In this document: positions 1-6,063 of the stretch, in pieces
Layout: the number at the start of each line of letters is the position of its first letter
How positions within the stretch are numbered: the stretch's first letter is position 1
Assembly (NCBI GenBank): GCA_964401355.1
Contig: CAYNYJ010000086.1
Coordinates: forward strand, 1-12,583
Direction: 5' to 3'
From: SZUA-152 sp964401355
GTDB taxonomy: Bacteria > Pseudomonadota > Gammaproteobacteria > SZUA-152
DNA length: 12,583 bases
The notes under the pieces: generated by a model
The model's input: only the letters and a program-made list of their open reading frames with translations
Database searches by the model: none
What the model was told of the DNA's origin: nothing
Made by a program: the position numbers and the translations under genes

Positions 1-260
1 TCTGTGACGGCATCCATTGCCTCGTCCCAACTATACTCACGTGCTTCACCTGTACAGGTTTTGCCATCCCATTCTTGGCCCATGGCACAACGCATCCAGA
101 TAATCTTTGTTTCTGTGTCAATCACCGTGCCATCATCATTAAAAACAAAACGAGAGGTCGGCGTTGATTCATCAAAATTATTTCTACACGTTTGATTAGC
201 CTGAACGGTGACTGAAAACAGACCTGCCAGAAAGAGAAAACCTAAAGAATGGAAGCGCAT
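1..260 (-). CDS. Exported DUF1566 (Lcl-type) domain protein, 3' part cut by window edge
   Basis: Reading leftward from an ATG at 260, with a GGAGT ribosome site just upstream, gives at least 86 residues. They open with a signal peptide (MRFHSLGFLFLAGLFSVTVQA, residues 1-21, cleavage expected after VQA). The mature part has the pattern common at the start of DUF1566/Lcl domains: a DDGTVIDTETK stretch, then WMRCAMGQEWDGKTCTG, then a YSWDEAM stretch, with two cysteines that probably form a disulfide. The family is found in secreted or periplasmic proteins of Gammaproteobacteria. Its biochemical role is not established and I assign none. The rest lies beyond position 1, so full length is unknown. 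It is separated from the next gene upstream (cytochrome c) by a strong terminator, so it is probably transcribed separately. The family assignment is fairly sure. Confidence 0.8.
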   Translation of the reverse strand, partial: MRFHSLGFLFLAGLFSVTVQANQTCRNNFDESTPTSRFVFNDDGTVIDTETKIIWMRCAMGQEWDGKTCTGEAREYSWDEAMDAVT

Positions 261-310
261 AATTTACTCCGCTAGCTACCGGTACCGAATTTCAATTTTA
301 GATTGCTACA

Positions 311-353
311 TAATAAAACGCTCACCCGCAAAAACAGCTTTGCGGGTGAGCGT
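311..353 (-). terminator. Rho-independent terminator of the metallophosphoesterase-cytochrome unit
   Basis: ACGCTCACCCGCAAA (318-332) and TTTGCGGGTGAGCGT (339-353) pair perfectly over 15 bp with a 6-base loop. Read on the minus strand the stem is followed by TTTATTA, a U-rich tail, 24 bases after the cytochrome stop codon. The opposite side has no T-run, so the orientation is minus. Confidence 0.9.
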
Positions 354-376
354 GTACTTCTTAAATCAATGAAAGC

Positions 377-883
377 TTAGAGGTTGCCTTCACTGTCAGT
401 TGGATAACCTACCCCATTCTTAACAGTAGGGGAAGTTTGCGCATCCATACCAGGATCGAGCGCTGCACCACGATTCATATAGGTTGCATATGCTTCCATA
501 GCAATCATTTCTTTGCTATTCATGTCATAACCCGTTCCTCGTTGTACAACTTGAATGCACCAATTGAACATCTCTCTCATGGTGCCGACTTTACCCAGGT
601 TGGTCTGATACTTAGGCCATGACTCAGGTTGAGTCGCCGATCCATCAGGATGACAGTTGGCACAACCTAGCCCGTTAGTGCTGAGCTTAGGGTGACCACC
701 AGAGCTACCTTCGCCCGTATGCCACAGTTTATCACCGTATGCTACTGCATCCATGAGCTTGTCGAAATCGCCAGCATTATCCAGTGGCTCCTTTGACTGA
801 GCTGGACCGCTAATCATGAAGACCAGAAAGCCCAACATTATAGCCATGGCGCTTATCTTTGAATATTTTCTCATTTTCTCCAT
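377..883 (-). CDS. Periplasmic monohaem cytochrome c resembling SoxA/TsdA-type domains
   Basis: The product has 168 residues. Residues 1-30 are a Sec signal peptide (basic start, hydrophobic 11-26, then SGPAQS). One haem-binding motif is present, CANCH at C74-C77-H78. After it come a PKYQ...GKVGTMREM stretch, a lone cysteine in FNWCI (C109), and an EMIAMEAYATYMNRG stretch at about 125-139. This order (CxxCH, P-x-Y, GKV-T, N-x-C, S-x-EM-x-AM-x-AY) resembles the haem domains of thiosulfate dehydrogenase TsdA and of SoxA, in which a cysteine is the second haem ligand. I infer C109 may be that ligand here; nearby methionines (M102, M105, M121, M126) are alternatives. It begins 15 bases after the metallophosphoesterase stop codon, so the two are probably co-transcribed and may share a periplasmic function. 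The electron partner is not visible. Cytochrome c is near certain; the subfamily is tentative. Confidence 0.9.
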   Translation of the reverse strand: MEKMRKYSKISAMAIMLGFLVFMISGPAQSKEPLDNAGDFDKLMDAVAYGDKLWHTGEGSSGGHPKLSTNGLGCANCHPDGSATQPESWPKYQTNLGKVGTMREMFNWCIQVVQRGTGYDMNSKEMIAMEAYATYMNRGAALDPGMDAQTSPTVKNGVGYPTDSEGNL

Positions 884-898
884 TCTCCTATATTTTTG

Positions 899-1954
899 TT
901 AGAGCTTCACGCCACGCGACACAGCCTGAGGCAATGTGCTCGGATTGAAAGGATCGTAGATCATTGTGCCGGAACCATCGCTTCCAACATTCACATGATG
1001 GACACCTTGACCGTCGTTAAAATCACCAGGATCTAAACGGTTGTGACGGATTTCTGGATACGGCAAATCAACAGGAGGATACGGCCATGGCCAGGAAGTA
1101 GAAGACGTTCCTACTGAACTGATATTGCCAATCTTGTTGAACAGAACCTGATGAACATGCCCATGAACCGCGATAACACTGTCAAATTTTCTCAGGATAG
1201 AGCGAATTTCAGGCGCATCCTTGGTGTTGAAGTTCCATCTCGGGTAGTAGTCCCACAGAGGGGAATGTGAGAAAAAGATAATCGGGGTATCGGGACTGAC
1301 TCTCCTGACATCTTTTGCCAACCACTCCAGGCCCTCTGGGTCAACACCCCATGGTCCGCAGGAATTACATTCCAACTCCAGCACTCGGCCCATCCGTTCT
1401 TCATTGGTGAGACCTGGTCCTGACCAGAAATCATCAATTTTGATGGAGTTCATACCAATCATATGTGTGCCATTATGATTGAAGGACCAGTTTTCGGCAC
1501 CAAACAATTTCCGCCATGCTTTGCCCATGTCCAGATACCAGTCATGCTCACCTGGAATGACTTTGTAAGGCATTTTGAGCTTATCCAGCATCCGTTTGCC
1601 TTTCAGCAATTCAGACTTCAAACCGGTTTGTGCCACATCACCCGCATAAATCACCATGTCCGGGCGAGGACGCATTTTGTTGATCATGTCCACGGCGTCC
1701 ATGAACATGCTGTCGAAGCGATGATCCTTGATGTCATACAAATGGCCATCGGTCATTACCGCAAAAGTAAAAGGTTTAACCTTTTTCGATTTGGCTTCTG
1801 CAACACCACCTAAGCCAATCATGCTACCCATACTGGGTGCAAACACGCCGGCTATCATGGTTGCGGCCGCACCCTTCGCGGTCACACCTATAAAGTCTCT
1901 TCTTGTTATTTTCTCTCTATCGGAAAAAATTATTTTATTCTCTTTATCTTCCAT
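899..1954 (-). CDS. Tat-exported calcineurin-like metallophosphoesterase
   Basis: The product has 351 residues. A twin-arginine signal sits at T17-R18-R19-D20-F21-I22-G23, followed by an Ala-rich hydrophobic stretch to about residue 54 (VAEA), so the enzyme is expected to fold in the cytoplasm and act in the periplasm. The dimetal-site motifs occur in the usual order: DGH (D69, H71), AGDV (D106), GEHD (135-138), FFSH (H230) and HGHVH (264-268). The usual GNHD has become GEHD, which changes a conserved metal ligand from Asn to Glu. A CNSC pair (C196, C199) lies between. Members hydrolyse phosphomono- or diesters; the substrate here is unknown. The distant relative SoxB has the same fold and also leaves by Tat. 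It is the first gene of a unit with the cytochrome c. The start at 1954 has AGGAG about ten bases upstream. It diverges from oxyR across a long regulatory region. Confidence 0.88.
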   Translation of the reverse strand: MEDKENKIIFSDREKITRRDFIGVTAKGAAATMIAGVFAPSMGSMIGLGGVAEAKSKKVKPFTFAVMTDGHLYDIKDHRFDSMFMDAVDMINKMRPRPDMVIYAGDVAQTGLKSELLKGKRMLDKLKMPYKVIPGEHDWYLDMGKAWRKLFGAENWSFNHNGTHMIGMNSIKIDDFWSGPGLTNEERMGRVLELECNSCGPWGVDPEGLEWLAKDVRRVSPDTPIIFFSHSPLWDYYPRWNFNTKDAPEIRSILRKFDSVIAVHGHVHQVLFNKIGNISSVGTSSTSWPWPYPPVDLPYPEIRHNRLDPGDFNDGQGVHHVNVGSDGSGTMIYDPFNPSTLPQAVSRGVKL

Positions 1955-2158
1955 TGTTCAATTACTCCTCTTAGCAATTTTACTCCCACATTTCATGTGG
2001 ATAGCTTTATGGTTCAGAACATTGATTGTTGAATTTAAAAAAAGTTATTACTCCCAAGTTTATTCCTGTGGGTTATAGATATTAGACGCGCACGTATACA
2101 CGTCGTTGTTGCTTCTCAAGCAAGCTCAAGAAAGTTTAAGCAAAGCGAACGTATCAAT

Positions 2159-2215
2159 ATTGTAATAATCTGTATAATGAGTTTTTTAGAAAGGGTTGAT
2201 CGATTTTCACGATAA
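2159..2215 (+). repeat. Diverged upstream duplicate of the oxyR leader, copy A
   Basis: This 57-bp stretch aligns without gaps to 2543-2599, 384 bases downstream, with 43 matches by my count. Blocks TTTTTTAGAA and TGATCGATT are identical, and similarity continues weakly upstream with small gaps. Copy A contains TATAAT at 2173-2178, where copy B has TGTGAT. The ATG that starts oxyR in copy B is ATA in copy A, so copy A starts no gene. Confidence 0.75.
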
Positions 2216-2360
2216 CAGTCTGGCCGATGCTCTGACAACGGATCAGCACTTTACGTGACCGTTGCTAGCGTTATGTTTCGCGGCCTGTCAATAAATACCA
2301 TATTAAATGTAATGTTAATGGTTCGTTTGTGATCAATTAACACGGCTTCGGAGGAAGTGG

Positions 2361-2446
2361 AGACAGCAGAAGCAATAACCCATACAGGGTATTTTATTCA
2401 TGGTTTTCCCTAGATAAAATCAGTAATACCCTGTAGAAGGCTGTCT
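2361..2446. repeat. Long imperfect hairpin with two perfect arm pairs
   Basis: AGACAGC (2361-2367) pairs with GCTGTCT (2440-2446), and inside it ACAGGGTATT (2384-2393) pairs perfectly with AATACCCTGT (2425-2434). The arm gaps are unequal (16 and 5 bases). No T-run follows on either side, so it is not a standard terminator. It could be an RNA structure, a relic palindromic element or a protein site. Confidence 0.6.
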
Positions 2447-2542
2447 GATGAACTGGGTTGATTGTTCGGGTCATATATTTTCACGCGTGCGTTACAATGG
2501 CCATCGTACTCATTAGTTAGCAATAATGACGAATTTATTTAC

Positions 2543-2599
2543 AATGCAATAATTTGTGTGATAGATTTTTTAGAAGAGGATGATCGATTCTTACGATGA
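2543..2599 (+). repeat. oxyR-proximal copy B of the duplicated leader
   Basis: Partner of 2159-2215. It runs into the oxyR start codon at 2596. It holds an AGAGGA sequence at 2575-2580, about 15 bases from the ATG, which is farther than a normal ribosome site. No nearer Shine-Dalgarno is evident, so oxyR translation may be weak or leader-dependent. Confidence 0.7.
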
Positions 2600-3507
2600 G
2601 CGCACAGCCAACATTTAAACAACTCAGGTATCTTTGCGCTATTGCTAAAGCTCAACACTTTGGGCAAGCAGCTAAAGACTGCCACATCTCGCAATCGACG
2701 CTAAGCACCGCCATTCATGAATTGGAAGAACATCTCGGTGTTGTACTGATTGAACGCAGTAACAAACGAGTTCATCTAACCCGTCTGGGTGAAGAAGTCG
2801 TCACTCGTAGTAAAGGTATTCTTGTTAATGTGGCCGACCTGGTTTCACTCTGCAACACATCCGAAAAGCCCTTCAGCCACGAATTGCGCCTCGGCGTTAT
2901 TCCAACCATAGCGCCCTATTTACTCCCCAGTCTTTTGCGCTTGATGCGTGGTGAGTACCCAGATTTCAAGCTGTCCCTCAAGGAGGAACTCAGCAAGATA
3001 CTGGTTGAACGTCTTAATAGTGGCGAGCTGGATGTATTACTACTGGCATTGCCTTACCCATCTCCAGGAGCAACAACATTCCATCTGTTTTATGATGATT
3101 TTTTACTCGCGTGCCCTGACGACCACCGGTTGGCCGGTACCCATCCGGTTCAACTTGATGATCTGAATAATCAGGATTTATTATTATTGGAAGACGGCCA
3201 CTGCCTTCGCGATCACGCGCTGGAAGCGTGCAAACTGAACACTAACGAATTGTCTGTTCCCTATCAAGCGACGAGCCTTAACACCCTGGTACAGATGGTG
3301 GCCAATGGCATGGGCATTACGCTGTTACCTAAAATGGCCATTGATGCTCGTATTCTCGCTGACATTCCTGTCACGATTAAACCTTTTATGGAAAAAAATA
3401 TATGGCGTTCGATTGGTCTGTTTTGGCGTAACAGTTCACCACGTAAAGAGGAATTTGAGATTTTAGGAAAATTGTTGCAACAGCTCTGGGGAGGTGCCAA
3501 GAAATGA
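2596..3507 (+). CDS. oxyR: OxyR-type LysR-family peroxide-sensing regulator
   Basis: The product has 303 residues. A winged helix-turn-helix occupies about 5-65 (FKQLRYLCAIAKAQHFGQAA, then the SQSTLSTAIHELEEHLG recognition helix). An effector domain follows from about 93 to 300. The decisive motif is EDGHCLRDHALEAC, with C203 and C212 nine residues apart, exactly the spacing of the C199-C208 disulfide pair of E. coli OxyR; the neighbouring H202, R205 and D206 also match. IPTIAPYLLP (102-111) matches the conserved IPTVGPYLLP of OxyR, including the active-site Thr. In known OxyR, peroxide oxidises the cysteine pair and the tetramer then activates catalase and peroxiredoxin genes. The gene is divergent from the metallophosphoesterase-cytochrome unit and convergent with bcp and its small neighbour. 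Control of any neighbour is inference. The start is the only in-frame ATG nearby. Confidence 0.92.
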   Translation: MSAQPTFKQLRYLCAIAKAQHFGQAAKDCHISQSTLSTAIHELEEHLGVVLIERSNKRVHLTRLGEEVVTRSKGILVNVADLVSLCNTSEKPFSHELRLGVIPTIAPYLLPSLLRLMRGEYPDFKLSLKEELSKILVERLNSGELDVLLLALPYPSPGATTFHLFYDDFLLACPDDHRLAGTHPVQLDDLNNQDLLLLEDGHCLRDHALEACKLNTNELSVPYQATSLNTLVQMVANGMGITLLPKMAIDARILADIPVTIKPFMEKNIWRSIGLFWRNSSPRKEEFEILGKLLQQLWGGAKK

Positions 3508-3630
3508 GCGTAATCTGCTTCATGACATCCTCTATGTTAGTGAATGAGTGCCTGCCATGTGCACTTACATGTTCGTGAAACGTGATCGGATGACCTTGTT
3601 ACGAGCTGGTTGATTCGATGCAAACGCATT

Positions 3631-3650
3631 GCCAACGATCAGTTGGCTTT
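3631..3650 (+). terminator. Possible weak terminator after oxyR
   Basis: GCCAAC (3631-3636) and GTTGGC (3642-3647) form a 6-bp stem with a 5-base loop followed by TTT. It lies in the convergent gap between oxyR and the small gene. The T-run is short, so it is weak evidence. A second small palindrome, TACCC/GGGTA, lies at 3655-3670. Confidence 0.35.
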
Positions 3651-3687
3651 GATATACCCGTAGCGGGGTAGCGCTGAAACCGGGTTG

Positions 3688-3960
3688 TCATAGGCCATAA
3701 TACAGCTCGTCGTGTTCTTCTGAGTCAGTGCGAGCCTGTTTTGCGGTTTCAATCGCTGGTAAAAGGATACTCTGCTCATGGCCGCCATGCCCTGAATGTA
3801 AATAGAGTTCGACAGCGTACAGCACTTTTTTCAGTAGCCCTATTGGGTAATGGTGGTTTAGCAGGGTTTTGGCGATAGGGTGAGAATCTTCGCCTTGTTC
3901 ACGCAAGCGTGCCGCTTCACTCAATGCTTGTTCTAATTCGCGTTCGGTCGGGACGCCCAT
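3688..3960 (-). CDS. Small conserved-looking helical protein, function unknown
   Basis: The product has 90 residues, no signal peptide and no membrane segment, and is predicted cytoplasmic. Residues 5-25 are a charged helix (ERELEQALSEAARLREQGED). The middle has a His-rich stretch (HPIAKTLLNHHYP, about 27-39) and a hydrophobic helix, LLKKVLYAVELYLHSGHGGHEQ (about 42-63). The end is acidic (DSEEHDELYYGL). I do not recognise the family. It has a good GGAGA ribosome site seven bases before the ATG and begins 25 bases after the bcp stop codon on the same strand, so it is probably co-transcribed with bcp. This suggests, but does not show, a link with peroxide defence or thiol chemistry. The five histidines could bind a metal, but there are no cysteines. 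Confidence 0.72.
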   Translation of the reverse strand: MGVPTERELEQALSEAARLREQGEDSHPIAKTLLNHHYPIGLLKKVLYAVELYLHSGHGGHEQSILLPAIETAKQARTDSEEHDELYYGL

Positions 3961-3985
3961 GGTCTTCTCCGTTAGCGTGCTGTTT

Positions 3986-4453
3986 TTAAAGCGCTTTGGC
4001 TGCCTCCAGCACTTCTGCCACGTGACCAGGCACCTTCAATTTTCGCCACTCGTGACGTAGTACGCCTTTGGCATCGATTAAAAAGGTGCTGCGTTCGATG
4101 CCCATGACTTTTTTGCCGTACATGTTTTTTTCTTTAATGACGTCGAACAGCGCACAGAGGGTTTCTTCTTTGTCGGATAATAGTTCAAACGGGAATTCCT
4201 GTTTGGCCTTGAAATTTTCGTGTGATTTGAGACTGTCTCGTGAGACTCCCAAGATCACCGTGTTGGCACGTTTGAATGTGTTGTGGCTGTCGCGAAAGTC
4301 CTGGCCTTCGGTGGTGCAGCCTGGGGTGCTGTCTTTTGGGTAAAAATAAATCACCACCTTTTTGCCCTTGAGTGCGCTGAATTTAATGGTTTGTTCGCCG
4401 GTGGCGGGCAATTCAAAGTTAGGGACTTTTTTACCGATGCTGACTATGCTCAT
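3986..4453 (-). CDS. bcp: Thioredoxin-dependent peroxiredoxin, Bcp/PrxQ type
   Basis: I chose the ATG at 4453 (155 residues, MSIVSIGKK) over the in-frame ATG at 4483, because it matches the usual Bcp start and an AGAG sequence precedes it. The thioredoxin fold carries YPKDSTPGCTTEGQDF, with the peroxidatic cysteine C46 in the TPxxC context, and an LLSDKEETLCALF stretch (C100), then GIERSTFLID. Bcp reduces hydroperoxides in the cytoplasm using thioredoxin. In E. coli the resolving cysteine lies five residues after the peroxidatic one; here that residue is Q51, so this is either a 1-Cys type or uses C100. In E. coli and Pseudomonas bcp directly follows gcvR; here an insertion sequence lies between them. 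A REP-like hairpin lies in its leader. The promoter may now lie within the IS or the repeat tract. Confidence 0.93.
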   Translation of the reverse strand: MSIVSIGKKVPNFELPATGEQTIKFSALKGKKVVIYFYPKDSTPGCTTEGQDFRDSHNTFKRANTVILGVSRDSLKSHENFKAKQEFPFELLSDKEETLCALFDVIKEKNMYGKKVMGIERSTFLIDAKGVLRHEWRKLKVPGHVAEVLEAAKAL

Positions 4454-4483
4454 ATTTTTTTCTCTTTTTGATTGATTCGTCAC

Positions 4484-4499
4484 TCCGGCAGAGGCCGGA
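4484..4499. repeat. REP-like palindrome in the bcp leader
   Basis: TCCGGC (4484-4489) and GCCGGA (4494-4499) pair around AGAG. With its flanks, read on the minus strand as ATTCCGGC-CTCT-GCCGGAGTGACG, it resembles the GTCATTCCGGC/GCCGGAATGAC intergenic palindromes that are common in Proteobacteria. It lies about 30 bases upstream of the bcp start codon. Confidence 0.55.
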
Positions 4500-4503
4500 A
4501 TAT

Positions 4504-4573
4504 CGTGCTAAGTGCTAAGTGCCAAGTGCTAAATGCTAAGTGCTAAGTGCTAAGTGCCAAGTGCTAAGTGCTG
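4504..4573. repeat. Heptad tandem repeat, 10 units of AGTGCTA type
   Basis: Ten consecutive 7-base units run from 4504 to 4573 with no gaps. Six are exactly AGTGCTA. The others are CGTGCTA, AGTGCCA (twice), AATGCTA and AGTGCTG. It lies between the bcp leader and the left end of the insertion sequence. The right side of the insertion sequence carries the same family in the opposite orientation (5489-5509). Confidence 0.9.
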
Positions 4574-4616
4574 GGGTTTGTAACTTTCTACTTAGTTTTA
4601 GTTGTTAGAAACCCGA

Positions 4617-5470
4617 GCGTTGTTTACAGTTTTTCCGGGTAAAAATATTCAAACAGTTTCTCATAAGGGGTCATGTTATCGATACCCTTATGGGGCTTCA
4701 CCGTGTTGTAAAAGTTGATGAAGCGAATCAAACTCGTCTGCCGCTGCTGACGGCTTTTAAAGCGTTCTTTATTGTGCCACATCTCCATTAAGGTTCGGAT
4801 CACCCGCTCGGCCTTGCCGTTCGTCTGCGGCCGGTTGATGCGGGTGAACTTCTGGCCGATGCCAAAGGCCTTGCAGGCCTGAACAAATTCGTGGTTCTCT
4901 GTGCCCCGGTATTCCTTGCCATTATCCGAATAGCGGTACTCGATCTCATACGGACACTCATCGACCACCTGCTTCAGGAAGTGGGCCGAACTGTACTGGG
5001 TTCGATCCGGCAGGATGGCGGCGTATAACTCCCGTGAAAAGTCGTCAATGGCCACGAACAGGTGCTCCTTGCGCTGCGTTTGTGCTTCTCCATCCAGTAC
5101 CGGCAGGCGCTTGGTGTCAAAGTGCATCCGCTCTCCCGGGTAGGCTTTGTTGTAGCGCCGGGCCTGTGCCTTCAGTCGCACCTGTAGGCGGGCCTCTATC
5201 TTGGCAAGTCGCTTCAGGCCGTATTTCAGGGTGTGAAAACGGTCATTGGTGCTGTCGCGAGGCGTAAATTCCTGTTTCCTGGCGCGCGCCAACGTCTTGT
5301 AGATCGTCGGCCGTGTCACGCGATACTTTTCCGCCAAATGGGCAATCTTTACCGGGTTCTTGCAATACTCTTCCCAGATCGCTTTCCGGTCATGCGGCGT
5401 CAGCCGAACTCGTTTGTGCATATTCATGTCTACAGAATCTCCTATTTAAGGGCAATTCTGTAAACAACGC
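4617..5470 (-). mobile_element. IS481-family-like insertion sequence between gcvR and bcp
   Basis: The element is about 854 bp and is bounded by a perfect 13-bp inverted repeat, GCGTTGTTTACAG (4617-4629) and CTGTAAACAACGC (5458-5470). It holds one transposase gene, whose stop codon lies within the left repeat. The ends may equally be drawn at TGT (4621) and ACA (5466), since IS481-type ends often begin TGT. No clear target duplication is visible; a 3-base GCG on each side is possible but not distinguishable from the repeat. The coding region is richer in G+C than the neighbouring intergenic DNA. Confidence 0.82.
4624..5427 (-). CDS. IS481-family-like DDE transposase
   Basis: The product has 267 residues. 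A helix-turn-helix lies at about 25-50 (IAHLAEKYRVTRPTIYKTLA). An integrase core (rve) follows, with catalytic residues D104 (MHFDTKRL), D168 (YSDNGKEY) and E207 (NGKAERVIRT). The C-terminal region FINFYNTVKPHKGIDNMTPYEKL is typical of IS3/IS481-type transposases. It catalyses cut-and-join transposition of the element. Both ends of the frame are intact and I see no frameshift, so it may be active. Two ATG codons, MNM, offer alternative starts; AGGAG lies twelve bases before the first. The acidic spacing (38 residues between D168 and E207) is slightly longer than the classic 35. Confidence 0.9.
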   Translation of the reverse strand: MNMHKRVRLTPHDRKAIWEEYCKNPVKIAHLAEKYRVTRPTIYKTLARARKQEFTPRDSTNDRFHTLKYGLKRLAKIEARLQVRLKAQARRYNKAYPGERMHFDTKRLPVLDGEAQTQRKEHLFVAIDDFSRELYAAILPDRTQYSSAHFLKQVVDECPYEIEYRYSDNGKEYRGTENHEFVQACKAFGIGQKFTRINRPQTNGKAERVIRTLMEMWHNKERFKSRQQRQTSLIRFINFYNTVKPHKGIDNMTPYEKLFEYFYPEKL

Positions 5471-5488
5471 GGTTATTTCTTACAACTT

Positions 5489-5509
5489 AGTCCTTAGCAC
5501 TCAGCACTA
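5489..5509. repeat. Heptad repeat, 3 units, opposite orientation to the left tract
   Basis: AGTCCTT, AGCACTC and AGCACTA are contiguous and end three bases before the gcvR stop codon. AGCACT is the reverse complement of AGTGCT, so this is the facing arm of the tract at 4504-4573 with the insertion sequence between them. Confidence 0.8.
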
Positions 5510-5512
5510 TCT

Positions 5513-6043
5513 TTACGGCTTGGTGGGTTCCATCGTGGCGTCCATATTCAGGGATTCACAAAAATCGAGGAATTCATCACGCAGTCCGACGATGGGCAGG
5601 CTGGCAGGAATATTTGCGGTGAGGTGCAAAACGAACATGGGCGTGCCGGTGTGTGCGGCGGGATATTGGGTGGTGTTGAGTTCCTGAACATTAATTTTGC
5701 GGCTGGAGAAAAACCGCGCCAGCTCATGCACGATGCCGGGCTGGTCAATGGAAATGACCTCGATGCTGTACGGCATCAGATCCGTGGAGGGCTCATTGGG
5801 TTTGGTGCGTTTGCAGGCAATGGTGAGGCCCAATGCATCGCTGACTGTGGCCAGAGTGTCTTCCAGCTTGGCCAGCTCATTCCACTTGCCGGTGACCATC
5901 AGCATGACCGCAAATTCGCCTCCTAACACGCTCATGCGGCTATCAACGATATTGCAATTGCAGGTCATGACGGATTCCGACAGTTTGTCGATGATGCCCG
6001 GTTTGTCTTCGCCCAGCGCGGTGATGACCAGTAAGCTTTTCAT
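5513..6043 (-). CDS. gcvR: GcvR-type double ACT-domain regulator
   Basis: From the ATG at 6043 the product has 176 residues. I prefer it to the upstream in-frame ATG at 6073 because TGAGGT lies seven bases upstream and homologues start with MKSLLVI. Two ACT domains are visible: about 3-75 (VITALGEDKPGIIDKLSESV, then CNCNIVDSRM and a GGEFAVMLMVTG strand) and about 90-165 (YSIEVISIDQPGIVHELARFF, then INVQELNT). In E. coli GcvR binds GcvA and represses the glycine cleavage operon when glycine is scarce. No gcvA or gcvTHP is in view, so the target here is unverified. The gene diverges from dapA and would normally be followed by bcp, from which it is now separated by an insertion sequence. Confidence 0.9.
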   Translation of the reverse strand: MKSLLVITALGEDKPGIIDKLSESVMTCNCNIVDSRMSVLGGEFAVMLMVTGKWNELAKLEDTLATVSDALGLTIACKRTKPNEPSTDLMPYSIEVISIDQPGIVHELARFFSSRKINVQELNTTQYPAAHTGTPMFVLHLTANIPASLPIVGLRDEFLDFCESLNMDATMEPTKP

Positions 6044-6063
6044 GAGATACCTCAGGCTAATGC

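Larger units (their letters stand above)
1955..2595. other. Gene-free divergent region between the metallophosphoesterase and oxyR
   Basis: I find no credible protein gene in these 641 bases. They are AT-rich compared with the flanking genes. The region contains a diverged 57-bp direct duplication (2159-2215 and 2543-2599), a perfect TATAAT at 2173-2178 within the first copy, and a long imperfect hairpin (2361-2446). Near the metallophosphoesterase side, GGGAGTAA occurs twice on the minus strand (around 1978-1986 and 2047-2054). Promoters for both divergent genes must lie here, but I could not place a -35 box with confidence. No clear OxyR operator was recognised. Confidence 0.6.

Noticed and set aside
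4..195. 63-residue plus-strand frame at the left edge
   Set aside because: It is antisense to the DUF1566 gene, which has a signal peptide and ribosome site.
2580..2618. Twelve-codon frame overlapping the oxyR start (MIDSYDERTANI)
   Set aside because: Its AGAGG would touch the ATG with no spacing, and the frame offers no other support.
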